Source of the DNA: Anagrus nilaparvatae
Taxonomy: Eukaryota > Arthropoda > Insecta > Hymenoptera > Mymaridae
Direction: 5' to 3'
DNA: 64,000 bases
Assembly (NCBI GenBank): GCA_022575985.1
Contig: JAKSXM010000247.1
Location: 2,627,501-2,691,500 of the forward strand
A program made the translations under genes and the position numbers. Below the pieces are notes generated by a model. That model was not told the origin of the DNA, did no database searches, and was given only the letters and a program-made list of their open reading frames with translations. This document shows, piece by piece, positions 13,601 through 25,125 of the stretch (position 1 is the stretch's first letter; every line of letters starts with the position of its first letter).

Positions 13601-16600
13601 TTTCCAGTAAACCGAAAATCTTTCAGGAGGCATATAATTTATAAAAGACTGGATGTAACAGTTTCTTATTAAAATATGTAGTATGTTACTCCTCTTTCAT
13701 GGTATTTAAACATAACTTAAAATTTATGCTATTAAATAATCAAAAATCATTTAAAAAAGCCCATACAAAACGCGAATAGTTATGGTTTTTTTATAATTTT
13801 GATGTTGACGGAGGCTCAAATTTGCCCAACTGGACTGGTTTTGAAGGTTCTTGATAGGCAAAAAATATACGAATTTTACAGACAGGTAATTTTTGTTATA
13901 GCAAAATAATTAAATTTTAAAGTTGAGCAAAATTAATTTTTAACTTTTGCTTGTGAAAAACATATTTTTTAAGACCTTTTAGACCTATTTTGGTACTAAG
14001 GAACCAGAGATATTATTATTTTTTTTTTTTTAATGAGAAAAAAACACGCATTTGCCCCCCTTGCCCCATTAAGGGCAGCTAGGGGAAAATTCCAACAGGG
14101 AAGTTATTTTTTTTTATGTACAAGCAACCTTCAAAAGATTTTTTAGATATTATTCTGGTGCAGATTTGCCCCTAATCTTCCGGAATATTCTTTTATTGTT
14201 TCCAAGAAAAAGTGTAAAAATGGATTAGATCCAATTTTCTGCCAAGCGGATTCTGAGTGCATTTGGTATCTAAAATACTCCCCCATGCTCAGATTTTTGC
14301 GGCATGTTTGTGAAACCTATCGCCTGTTTAAAAGACCTTTCTTTTCTAATTTTTTTTATCGCAATCTTTCTACCTACCATATCAAATAACTTTTTGAAAT
14401 TTACAAATGCCCTTTTTCGAATTTATTTTCCATTACACTATTAAAAACAAAAATTTCATCTCATGTTTTATTACGATTTTCTCGAAATTTTTTTCCAGAA
14501 TATTTTCTAATTTTTTTTTAAGAAACTGTTTGTTAATTTACAAAAGTTACTTTTAAGAGTGTATACTTTTTAGAAAAAGCTTCTAATTAAAATAAATTTC
14601 AAAAATCGAATCTTACTTAAAATTTTTATTTTAAAAATTGAATTAACCGACTAACATAAAAATAAAATATCTTGTTAAAACTCAATTACATAGGATGTGG
14701 AAGATTCTCTATAGAAATTGGAACATGTCCCAGGAGACGTTGAATAATATATTGCAATATTACATTTATACCCTTGAAATGATTGTAATATGATTCTTCA
14801 TGAATCAAAGTAAATTACTTTTTGAAATCTGAGCAATAATTTTTTTTATTAGAAATGATAGGACTAAATTAAATAAGATTTAGAAAATTTTTATTAAAAT
14901 ATAAAGTAATAAATCTTCATTTTTTTAAATTTGAAAAAAATAATTTTCTTTAAGTTTCATTTATAAGAAAATGTTAATTTCTTTTTTGATTTATAGTTTT
15001 TTACTGATATTCAATTTTATAACCTAATTTAATAAAATAGTTTGATAAATCAACTTCGTTTTTATATGAATAAAAATAATGTAAAGAAGATATGAATAAG
15101 AAATGAAAGAAATTAATGATTAGCAACTTGTAATCGAACAGTCACTACCTTACTGTTTGATCAAACGGATTTAGCAATAGTCGTAGTCGTGGAGCCTAAA
15201 AGTAGGTAATCCTGTATCTAATATCCGATTTTTTCTAAAGCAGACAGATTGGTTATAGGTAATTAACAAATTATTGGACTATTGGTAAAAATTCAAGGGC
15301 TCAAACTTACAGTTTCCAAAATTCTTAAACGGGAAAAAACAATTAGTATGTATGTCTTTCTAATACCTTCTGATATATTTCCTGGCGTGAAGTACCTGCA
15401 TATTCCGAATACTCTACTTTTGAACTCATAAGTTAATAATTTCAACAATAATTAGCATCTCATGTATCATTTTGAATTTATGCCAATTTTGTAATTGTTT
15501 CTTGTTCGCGTTCAGCAAATTGAAAAACTTATTAATACACATATATTGCATGAATTTTATCAATTTCAAGCTAAACATTTACAATTCGAATTAAGCAAGT
15601 TAAAATAAATTGGTTAGAATAAAAATCGTTTGGTTACCTTTTTAAAATTTTGATAACTTTAGCCGTTAATTTATAGACAATTACGCAATAATTTTTTAAT
15701 GACAACCAATTTGCCACGTTTATAGCTAAAATTGACCTCAGCTTCGGTTTCAGAAAATCAAAAAACATAAATTATCTTGTCATATTATTCCATGTTACGA
15801 TAAATTGTTTTGGGTTTTATAATTAAAATTGTGACACTAAACTAAAATAATTTTTGCTTATTATTAATGATTAATTATTTTTCGAAAAATCTTTTAACTA
15901 ATTACTAACTTTTAGTAACGTATTTCTTATGATAAGGTTATAGTCTTCGTAATTTCCGATTTTCGACACATAATGAAAATTTATTTTTCAAAGGTAATAC
16001 GGATAACTTGATTAATTTAAAAAAAAAACTTAAAAAAGTTAAATTTTACTTAAAACTAGGTAATCTAGTGTTACGTTTATTTGACTAAACTAACGTAACT
16101 ATTGTTTGCTTTTATGACATCATGAAAATCTATAGACTTATGAATATTTTCTCTAAAACTTTTATTTAAATGTTTATTTTAACAATTATGTTTATTTGGT
16201 CGTTTGAATAAAAAAAAATGTAAATTTAAATGTAAATTTGACTTTATAAAATTTTTAGTAAAAACCTATACAGCAAAGCAAGGACCTACTTATTTTTGTC
16301 TTTTTTTTTTATTTTTAAATTTTTATGGTTTTTCAGAAATTGAATTTGATTTTTGGTCGAAATCATGTATATAGCTTTTTTAAATTAAAAAATCTAATGA
16401 AAAGAATCGCTGTTATTTTAATGAAAAGTCATATGATAAAATTATTTTTAATATTTTTTTTAGTGTCAAACTATTTTTCAAATCATTTTCCATTAATAAT
16501 TTTGTAAAATTTATGCAAAATCTAAGTCCTTAATTTATTGCAAAGTTCTAAAAGCCCAAATAAATTGTTTAGAAATAAGCATTTAAAATAATTCTCATTA

Positions 16601-17747
16601 CACAAAAAACTATTTAATAATCGTAATAAATTTTAATTAACTCTTTCTTAAAAGTTCCAAAGCCTAAGATTAATTTTAGAAGAAACTTTTAGGTCTTAAG
16701 AGCTTTGTAAACTGTCATTCAACAAGTGTGATCCTAAAATTTTCTAACAACTGCTTGTATAAACACGTAGACGAAAAATAATTTTAAAAATAGCTTTAAT
16801 GAATAAAATTTATTAACGAAAGGAAGGTATTCAGACTAAATTATTATCAAGTAGATTCATAATGTTTCATCCTAGCAAATTTACATATTTGGTAAATTAA
16901 ATAAAGTTTATTACATGATAGTACTCACGAGTCACGTAGACTGCTTAAATCATTTTTTCAGGCAAAACAATAAAATAATAATTTAAAATAAACAAAAAAA
17001 TGTCACCCTTTATAATTTATTCACTAAAGTTTTTTGTTTTTACATTAAATTTTGCAATATTCTTTAAATAATATTAGAAGAAAGAAAAAAAAAAATCATA
17101 AAAATTGTATTTAAATTTACAGTTAAAAAGAGCATGTTTATAGAATAAATATTTCTCTTCGGGTAATCCTAAAGAAATCTAATAAAATAAGCTTTAGAAG
17201 ATAAGAGCTTTTATAAATAAAGTAAATTGTATTATAAGGTAAAGAAGATATACACACATTTTTATAACCGCAATGTTGTCACATAAGTTTTTTTGTAAAA
17301 CATAAATAAAAAAGCAAGCTTTATTTATAGCTAAATTTTCTTATATTTTTTCTGACAAAAAGTGACCTCAATAAAGCATATGCTTTCTTCTAATCGCATT
17401 TTGATTACAGGATATTTTAAATATTTAATTTTTTAACAATAAAAAATAATTCTAAGCTTTCTTTTGTAAAGCTTATTTTACTAGAGTTTTACTTTAAGTA
17501 CAAAAGATCTTAAATAGGAAATTATTAAGCTTTAAGTAATTTCATTCATTTCCCTTTTTTTCTCTCTAATGCGGTATTCAAGAAAGAAAAAAAAATTAAT
17601 CTCTTATTCATTGACGTCTTAACAGCATTTTTTATAATCCCGCATAAATTAGTATAGCTTACCTTCGTCAGTGAAAGGACTGGCAGTTGCACTTTCAGCC
17701 AGCACAAAAGCTCCAATGCAAATAAGCCCGAAGAAACCGATCTTCAT
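4680..17747 (-). CDS. Agatoxin-like peptide (ALP) precursor, three coding exons
   Basis: Coding exons are 17663-17747, 8053-8131 and 4680-4845; the joined frame is 109 residues with GT-AG introns (GTAAG and GTAAGT donors) in phases 1 and 2. Exon 1 is a signal peptide (hydrophobic core FFGLICIGAFVL, likely cut after about residue 23). Exon 2 is an acidic spacer with a DDDYSD run. The exon 2/3 junction builds a Lys-Arg cleavage site at 55-56. The mature part holds eight cysteines spaced C-x6-C-x6-CC-x4-C-x-C-x6-C-x-C (67, 74, 81, 82, 87, 89, 96, 98), then a Gly-Lys end that could give an amidated Trp. This framework with NLWG between the last cysteine pairs matches insect agatoxin-like peptides (U8-agatoxin-like), cystine-knot peptides known from insect neuroendocrine tissue. 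An endogenous peptide role is more likely than venom use, but expression is not visible here. The 9.5-kb intron 1 is full of palindromes. Confidence 0.9.
4846..8052 (-). other. Intron 2 of the ALP gene
   Basis: A 3.2-kb intron with perfect donor GTAAGT after exon 2 and acceptor TAG before exon 3. It contains a short trinucleotide run of aat near 6317-6332, a block of tcgtaaaattacg/cgtaattttacg inverted words near 6930-6990, and a dispersed repeat (next entry). No other exon was found. Confidence 0.6.
7060..7640. repeat. Dispersed repeat, related to 63356-63720
   Basis: The end of this block (aaatccttggag then tcatgaccaaaa) recurs in the same order near 63645-63690. Its beginning (atgaccaatttttgaatt) resembles a segment of the 41.5-43.6 kb palindrome. 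No coding capacity was found. Confidence 0.6.
9994..10402. mobile_element. 409-bp MITE nested in the palindrome's left arm
   Basis: The termini are TACACTGTAAAAAGTAAC at 9994 and its reverse complement ending at 10402. Internal arms carry cgagaattctcg-like palindromes. The right arm of the host palindrome keeps the empty site (gctagatttct, read on the minus strand), which shows that the MITE duplicated a TA dinucleotide. This is the best preserved copy of the family found at 38606, 40077 and 40963, with half copies at 21903 and 51410. Confidence 0.85.
10420..10990. repeat. Inner inverted repeat of the palindrome core
   Basis: The words gctagcaaatagg-like, ttttaattacgtaa and gggtaatctggacgaacaag at 10411-10500 recur as reverse complements at 10885-10995, framing an AT-rich loop. 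This is the mid part of the larger 9681-11571 foldback. Confidence 0.7.
11038..11265. repeat. GC-rich double-hairpin insert in the right arm
   Basis: About 230 bases with no counterpart in the left arm. It holds two hairpins: aatgcgac...gtcgcatt with a GC-rich core (gaggcgcgtagcgcc), and caataacgac...gtcgttattg. No frame or RNA family was recognised. Its boundary bases are approximate. Confidence 0.55.
11740..12485. repeat. 0.75-kb foldback element, ALP intron 1
   Basis: Left-arm words (ccgacgacca-like, ttataacacagagatag, ggcggctctcaacca) return as reverse complements in the right arm up to about 12480. The centre is near 12115. The arms are diverged by scattered substitutions. No coding capacity. 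Confidence 0.75.
12830..14290. repeat. 1.45-kb foldback element, ALP intron 1
   Basis: The left arm (from agataccaaatgtactcag) is mirrored by the right arm (ending ctgagtgcatttggtatct). The centre is near 13557. The left arm contains a local triplication of ggggcatatac at 13033-13095. A small stem, gttcaggaagc/ctcctgaac, lies at about 13465-13495. Confidence 0.75.
14291..17662. other. Proximal part of ALP intron 1, no feature seen
   Basis: AT-rich intron sequence next to exon 1, read on both strands. No further exon, repeat arm or RNA gene stood out. Confidence 0.5.
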
Positions 17748-18084
17748 ATCTTAAAATCGATGTTTGTCTTAATTTCTCGTTAATTAAAATCTATAAAAAC
17801 TTCTTCTCTTCCTCTCACCAAATAACAAAAATAATTTTTCTCTTCTTTGGAAAACGCCGTATGTTATTGTTGATCAACTGATTCACGTGTTTAGCTTATC
17901 GCGTTTTTTCACTTTTTTTCTAAAATTAAAATTATTTCAACTTTAATAAAAGTTTTATTATTTTCAAGAAAAAATATATTTTTATTTTAATATTTTTTGA
18001 TTAGAAAAAAAAATAATAATAAATAGAAAAAAATTTGTTAGAAAAAATAAGATTACCCCTTCGGGGCTGATGCTCGGATGTGAG

Positions 18085-18118
18085 TGACGCCAAAAGCTTT
18101 TGCCCGAGGGTTTATATA
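18085..18118 (-). promoter_or_regulatory. Core promoter of the ALP gene (TATA box and initiator)
   Basis: TATATAAA lies at 18118-18111 on the minus strand inside a locally GC-richer island (18058-18135). The arthropod initiator-like TCACT puts a start site near 18085, 33 bases downstream of the box. This leaves a 5' leader of about 340 bases before the ATG at 17747, which might include an untranslated intron. A TATA-driven promoter suits a tissue-restricted peptide gene. Confidence 0.6.
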
Positions 18119-18135
18119 GAAGAGGGAGGCGTGGT

Positions 18136-19929
18136 CGTTTTGCGTTGAAAATCATATGAAATCGCGCAAGATAGAAAGAAGAAATTTTATTTTTAAATAA
18201 AGAAAAACTCTATTATATATAAATATTTTTCCATCCACGCATGCTGTGTTTTTATTTTATCAAATAAAAATATAGCATTAAAAAAAAAGTTAAATGATCT
18301 CTCTTCCTATTTTTATTGATACATTAAGTAACTTACCCTTTTTTTCTTTAAAATTAAATTAAGTGACGTATCAATGAAATAAATTTTTTTTTTAATATTA
18401 ATTAAAGACATAAATATTTGTCTTTTTAATAATTTTTTTTTCTCAATTTTAACTCGTATTACGTCAATAAATAACATATGTTGTACTTCATGTAACTTGA
18501 AGTAATAAAAGGTATAAAACTCGGCTTTAATGAAAAATAGTAATTGCGTGATAGTTTTACAAAATAAACGAAAAATAAAATAGTCTTTTGTTTTCTTAGC
18601 TGAAAATGACTTGCTAGTTTAAAAATTTATTTGTTAATTATAATGCATGACATTTCCCTTAACGTTATTTTTAAAACTTTTAAAACATTTTTTTTCGTTA
18701 TTTCATGGTCCCTTAAAATAATTGCTTTATTTAATAAATGTATTTTAATTTAATGAAAACTTTGTTGTGTAAAAAATCATTGTGTTTATTTTTATATGAT
18801 GGACATATTTTTATTTTTACAATATTATTATTTCTGATTCCCACTTTGTAAATTTATTTTATTATCAAATTTTTCGAATACATAGAATTTCAATTAATAA
18901 AAATTCAATTTCCATTAGTTGTAAAACGATAATAGTAAAAGGTATACATTTGCAAATGCGATACGTTACAATTAAATGTAATAGAGAAATTCTCCAGTTA
19001 CAGATGGGATTTCACCAGATAATCACTTTAGCTTTGAATATAAAGCTAATTATATTATATAGTAAGGTGTTTCTTATTTCCCAAACTGGCCACAGAAAAT
19101 AATACTGACTCGAATATGATACTTCAAGTCATAAAGCTATTTTCTAAAAAATATTACATACGGGTTTATGTAGTGTGTCAATTCGCAAATAAAAATCAAT
19201 AAAAAACAGGAAAAGCAAAACCTTGCTAACTAAAAACTTTTTACAACTAAAATGTTCTAAAACCTTGTTAGGAAACAAATAATTAACAAAAGCTGTAAAT
19301 TGTAACATAAGAGTTTATTTTTAGATATTTTGATCATTTACAGAAGCTTTTTTTGATTGCCCCGTCCTTTGAAATAAGAAATATTCATTTTTTTAAAAAT
19401 TCAATGAATAAATGAATTCAGTGAACAAAACAGTCAAATTGCAATTGGTTTGGATATTTGTTTTTTAAACGACTATAAATTTTAAATTAGGTTCAAATAT
19501 CATAAAATATTTTATAATTTATAATTTTTTTAGATATTTTATTACTAGCAAGCTTTTTAAACAATTTAGTGGTTTTTGGAATTTAAAAATTGGTCATTCA
19601 GGCCAAAAATGGTCATTTCATTTATTGACTGTAGTATAAGAAAAGAATTAATAGATCTCAAATAGTAAGACTTTGAAATATCAAAAATACATAAAAAAAT
19701 TTATAACTGGTCATGAAACATGTCATAACAGTAATAAATCCAAAAACCGAAATTACAATAAATCTCGAAATATAAAAAAGTCCATATACCTTAAGTATTC
19801 TAAGTTTTTGCTCGAATCAGGCCCGGACTCCCACTTCAAATTATTCTAAGTCCCTGCATCAAAAGTATTCTAAGTCCGTTTTACCCCCTCCCTTGCCGAG
19901 CCAAACTTTTTCGAATACCCCATCAAATG
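18136..19929. other. AT-rich intergenic spacer
   Basis: No gene. Near 19795-19880 the word attctaagt occurs three times in about 80 bases, a small local repeat. The rest is plain AT-rich sequence. Confidence 0.5.
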
Positions 19930-20625
19930 AACATATCCCATATTAATAATAAATATTGGATTTCCCCAATGAACAATTTTAGGTCCTATATCCTATATTA
20001 TTTATACTATACATCAATGACCTATTAATAAAATATAATTTTGTCGTCTCATATGCTGGTGATACTGTAAAAGCTAGTACTGCTGATACATGGAAAAAAC
20101 TGAAAAACTAATGATCACTAGGTTACTTTTCTTAACTAAATGATTTAAAAGTAAAAAGATAACCATTAACATCAACAAAAGATACTATATGACTTTTGGT
20201 TGTTATTATGACAGTGTTCCTATAAAAGAGATGCAATTATAATAAAAATACATGAAATAAATATTTAGAGAGTCAATAATGTCACATATCTTGGAGCAAC
20301 TTTCGACTATAACTTAAAATGGGACTCACATATCAAGAATATATTAAAGAAGCTGCGATATTTCCTATTATTATTATACAAATTACATAGACACAATCAC
20401 AACACAATCACAATAGACACAATATCACATGGACACAAAAATTAAGAATATATAATATTAAGCATCTGGACATATGGCATAACAGCATATGTGGTGCCAA
20501 TAATAAAGAAACCAACCCCCTGCAAAATCTGTCAAACAGAATACTAAAAAGAATCCCAGAACTGAAAGCAGAAGTACTCGATGTCAAAAATAACTTTAAA
20601 TTCTACACCACTATGACAAGTTTTT
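19930..20625 (+). pseudogene. Second reverse-transcriptase relic
   Basis: With frame changes, the plus strand reads a decayed GPILY..Y-like box followed by a catalytic-site remnant SYA-DD-like (at about 20045-20065). Downstream is a thumb-region motif YLGATFDYNLKWDSHI at about 20290-20335. The order matches the C-terminal half of a Jockey/CR1-like polymerase. Multiple stops and indels mark it as dead. A different lineage copy from the relic at 1-660 is likely, since the words are not shared. Confidence 0.8.
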
Positions 20626-21579
20626 TGATTGATTAATAAGTTTATTTATACAAAATGGTGATTTACAATGTTAAATAGAAAATATTGTGCGAGCACGTTA
20701 TTTACAATATTAATAAATTTAAAATTAATAATAATAAGAAAAAAATTTTTAATATAATAAAAATAATTTGTGATAAAATTTTTAATGAAATATAATTTAA
20801 AATGAAAACAATGATAAACTAGAAAAGAAAAAATTTGAAATACAAGCTATTTACAAAAGAAAGATTTGGAAACTTTGGATTTGAGTTTAGCATACAGGTG
20901 TTGGGGTTTGTAGGTAGGAGGCAAGTAGAGAAGTGATAGGAAGTAATCGGTGGAGGGATGAGGGGAAGTGAGCTAAGGACTATGAAATATTAGGGTGAGA
21001 AAATTATGTGATAACAAGTTCTTTCAAAACTACAAATAAACTAGTAGAACAAGAAATAAAATCCTAGTTGTTCCTAATATTAATAAAGAAATATTTAAAA
21101 AAGCTCCTATACAGCCATAACAAATTTCAACATGTTAAATCATGATTTTAAGAATATAAATAATATAATATCTAATGGCAGCAATTTAAGGAGGGCAAGA
21201 AAATCAAAACTAAAGAAGCATATTATTTATAAAAAATAAAAACATGCATGAACTTTCAATAAATTAAACTAAAATATCTTACTTATTGAGAATGTGATAA
21301 AATTTGAAACAAATAATTTTATTTAAATCAATTTTTTAATATATTAAATTAATTGTTATTAGTTTTCTATTGACTTAACTTAATTAAAATTTTAATTTAA
21401 TTTTATTAATGATATTATATTTCAAATTATTGTATTTAATTATATTTCTACACTACTGTAGTATCCTCAATCCCTTACACAGATGAGGATACCCCGCCCA
21501 TCTCATAGGAAATTCTATAAATAATTTTTTCTGGTCAAATAAATATTTAAAAAAAAAAAATAATAAAATTATTGAAAAT
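20626..21579. other. Spacer after the RT relic
   Basis: Probably includes 3' retrotransposon debris (gtttatttatacaaaatggtgatttacaatg-like tail region at 20638-20670). No gene was recognised. Confidence 0.4.
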
Positions 21580-22080
21580 TGCAGTTTACGAAAATTGAAA
21601 GGTGACACTTATACGAAAAAAATGAGACCAATTGAAAGTATTTTAGTTAACTTGCGAGGTTGTAGCTTTGTATTGATGATTACTAAAAAACCCTATTTTA
21701 TAACATAGTCGTATTTTGTAGTTATTAAGTATTTACTATTTTTTTTATTTCTATATATAGCGTTACGTAAACATCCAAAGCATTTCCAAAAAGTTTGTCT
21801 TTAGTTAAAATTTCTCGAGGAATACCAAAATTTTGTCAAAATTTCTATTCGGTGACAAGAAAATTTCGTAAAAATGAAGAATTTTGAAATGAATTTTTAA
21901 GTACACTGTAAAAAGTAACTTCCTTAGATTAACAAAAAAAATAGAAGGTTTTCGGGTCGCTCTTTTCATTTCCGGAGGCCATTTTTTGATACAACCCCTA
22001 CGAAATGAGATATCAACCCCTAAAGTGGGGTAAATTTTCAAATAATTCTTAAAGAAACTTAAGTTCTTCCCAAATGCAAA
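21580..22080. repeat. Mosaic of three repeat families
   Basis: Bases 21590-21900 are a diverged copy of one arm of the 41.5-43.6 kb palindrome (ggtgacacttatacg, atgagaccaattg). Bases 21903-21950 are the left end of the CACTGTAAAAAGTAAC MITE. Bases 21955-22070 are part of the 30.9-32.0 kb foldback family (gggtcgctcttttcatt, cctaaagtggggtaaatt). The three pieces abut directly, so the MITE is cut off. Confidence 0.75.
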
Positions 22081-22451
22081 AAAATTTTAATTAAGCATAA
22101 GAAATTATTACCAGTACTCCCAAGAAAAGGTTATAGCCAAAACAGAGGGCGGAATTTGTTTTTTTTTTTCAATAAACTTAAAATCGGTATCAATGTAATT
22201 AATTATCGGTAAAATTGACCAAAAAAGACTAACAATTAATTTGTACGATATTTTTGGCTGATTTCAAGCTAATTTTGGCTGATTTTGGAAGACTAAAATA
22301 ATGATTGTGGGCGCTCATTTGAGTATCACATATCCAAAATTTTTTTTGGTAAAACTGACACATAGGCCTGTATTCTGGGAAAATTTGAGCAAAAATAATT
22401 ATGGTGAACTTAACTTCCGGTCAATTTGAAAATTTCAAACCATTAAAAATA

Positions 22452-23496
22452 AAACCGGTGATATCGATATGACCCGTGTTTTCTGGTAGTTTGAACCTTC
22501 AGAAAACCGAAAAAAATCGTGAACAAGAAATCGGCGATAGGTGCCAAAAAGATTTTTTCACTTTTATGTCAGAAACCGTGTTTTTTGTATCTGAGCTACC
22601 CCAAATTTTCAAAATAACTTTTTAGGCAAATAAAATTTTAAAAAATAGTATAAAAAATCTGATTGCCAGGGAAAAACCACTCCAGAAGAAAAAAAAACTT
22701 ATCTTTTTACGATGAAATTTAGCCAAGTTATCGACAATTTAAGATTTTTTTCAAATTCGTCTTAAAAAAGATTATTGAAAATTATTGAAATTTTATTGAA
22801 AAAAGCCTGTTTCTGAACTTTAAACATGCATTACACGCTTGATTTTCATCGTAAAATAATAATTTTTTTTTAAATCGATGTATTTTTCCCTGGCAATTCA
22901 TTTCTTTAAGAAAAAAATCATTTTTATGTACCAAATTTCAATTTTTAGGTCAAAAACTGTGTTAAGTAAATTTTGCTATTTACAGTTTTCAAAGGCTTTT
23001 GGCCTAAAAATTGAAATTTGGTGCATAAAAATGATTTTTTTCATAAAGAAATGAATTGCCAGGAAAAAATACATCGGTTTTAAAAAAAAAATTATTATTT
23101 TACGATGAAAATCAAGCGTGTAATGCATGTTTAAAGTTTAGAAACAGGCTTTTTTCAATGAAATTTCAATCTTTTTTAAGACGAATTTGAGCAAAATCTT
23201 AAATTGACGATAACTTGGCTAAATTTCATCGTAAAAAGATAAGTTTTTTTTTTTTCTGGAGTGGTTTTTCCCTAGCAATCAGATTTTTTAAACTATTTTT
23301 TAAAATTTTATTTATCTAAAAAGTTATTTTGAAAATTTTGGGCAGCTCAGATACGAAAAACACGGTTTTTGACATAAGAGTGAAAAAATCTTTTTGGCAC
23401 CTATCACTGATTTCTTGTTCATGATTTTTTTCGGTTTTCTGAAGGTTCAAACTACCAGAAAACACGGGTCATATCGATGTCACTTGAAAATTTTTT
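22452..23496. repeat. 1.05-kb foldback element
   Basis: The left arm starts ggtgatatcgatatgacccgtg and the right arm ends with its reverse complement. Arms of about 500 bases meet near 22974 with a short centre. The arms contain matching runs such as cagaaaaccgaaaaa and tttttccctggcaatt. Scattered mismatches show moderate age. No frame. Confidence 0.85.
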
Positions 23497-23704
23497 TTTT
23501 CAGTTTTTTGTCCAAGTTAAGTAGTAAAAAAAAAATAATGCGGCATATGTTAAAAGTTTCATGGTTTTGAATTATTTCAGTTTGAACTGGGCAGCTGAAA
23601 TCAAAAAATTGAAAAAATCCAACTTTGGAGCAGCTGTATCTCAAAATTATGCATCAGGAAGTGTAAAGTATGAGTGATTTCACAAATCCCAAGTAAAAAC
23701 ATGA

Positions 23705-25125
23705 CAACGGTGTCTATTTACACTTACAGTTTCCACACGGCATTCCGTTTCTCAGATAAAATCCACGGGTTTTCATCTTTTCCGTGCATATCCGTGTGAC
23801 TTACAAATAAGCCAAGCTTCTGCCGTGTCTAGCCGTATAAAAATTTGTTTTATATTTTTCGCCGTTTTTAGCCGTGTCAATATAATAAAATCAGCTCAGC
23901 CGTGTATAACCGTATGAAAAATGAATTTATAGTTGCAGCCGTGTTGAACCGTGCTACTGTTAACGAAAAAGAGATCAACCGTGTCTTTATAAGTTTATAA
24001 TAGGTCGACCGTTTACAACCGTATGAAAAATGCTTTTAACGAATCAACCTTGTTTAACCTTTTCAAAATAATAAAGAAGAGCTCAGCCATTTGTAACCGT
24101 ATGAATAATGAATTCAAATTTGCTACCATTTTGAGCCGTCTCAAAATTTACGATAAAAAGATTAGCCGCGTATCTAGCCGTATGGAAAATGAATTTCGAG
24201 CATCAACCGTGTTTGACCGTGGATTTATAAGCATGAAATCGATCAACCGTGAACAGCCGTATGAAAAATGCTTGCCGTGTGTAACCGTATAAAAATTTAA
24301 TGTATAAATACGACCGTTAAAAAAAAAGAATTATTTAAAGTGCATAATATTTGCGCACGGGGCCTTCGGCCTCCTTATTTGCTGTCATTCAATATTTCTG
24401 TCAATAATTTAATTTAGTTAAAATTTATTTTTAAGAAGGCCCCGTGAGCTAATATATAGGGTACGTACGTTTGAAAACGGCAGAAGCTATAAATTCATTT
24501 TTCGTAAGGTTATAAACGGTTGAGCTCTTATTTATTATATTAAAACGGTTAAACACGGTGGATTCTTTAAAATTATTTTTCATACGGCTAGACACGATTG
24601 ATTCTTTAAAAGCATTTATCATACGGTTGCCCACGGTTGATCTATTGTATGCTTATAAAGACCCGGTTAAACACGGTTGATGCTTCAAATTTATTGTTAT
24701 TTGTTGTTATACGAATACTCACTGTTTACTTCTTTTTTGTTAATATTTATATGGTTAAACACGGCAGTAGTTATAAATTCATTCTTCTTACGGTTACACA
24801 CGGCTGAGCTCTTTCTTATTATATTGACACGGTTGAACACGGTTGATTCTTTAAATACATTTTTTATACGGTTGGACACGGCGCGGCATTCCTTTTTATT
24901 TATTTATAATGACACGGTTATACACGATTGAAGTATTTGAATTTTTTTCACACGGTTTTTTACGGTAGATATATAATTAAACCTGCGAGTCATACAGTTA
25001 TGTACGGCAAATGGGTTAATGCTAATTTTATACGATTACATATGGAAAAGATGAAAAACCGTGAATTTTATCTGAAGAACGGAACAACCGTGTGGAAACA
25101 GTAAATGTAAATAGACACTGTATAT
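23705..25125. repeat. 1.4-kb foldback built of degenerate CCGT/ACGG repeats
   Basis: The outer arms (about 90 bases: gtgtctatttacactt, ccacacgg, ttcatcttttcc) pair with the right end at 25035-25121. Inside, the left arm (23760-24300) is a degenerate tandem array in which accgt or gccgt recurs every 15-30 bases, often as accgtatgaaaaatg. The right arm (24465-25000) has the mirror words (catttttcatacggt, cacggttgattctt). The centre (24340-24460) is different: a GC-rich ggggccttcggcctcc stem with aaggccccg. Open frames here are a by-product of the repeat. I know of no family name for it. Confidence 0.85.

Noticed and set aside
24023..24931. Frames of 60-89 codons with repeated RMKNEF-like peptides
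   Set aside because: The peptides follow the degenerate CCGT tandem motif in both orientations; a repeat by-product, not a repeat protein.
23705..25125. CRISPR-like array
   Set aside because: Motifs are short, degenerate and irregularly spaced, inverted halfway, and the DNA is eukaryotic.
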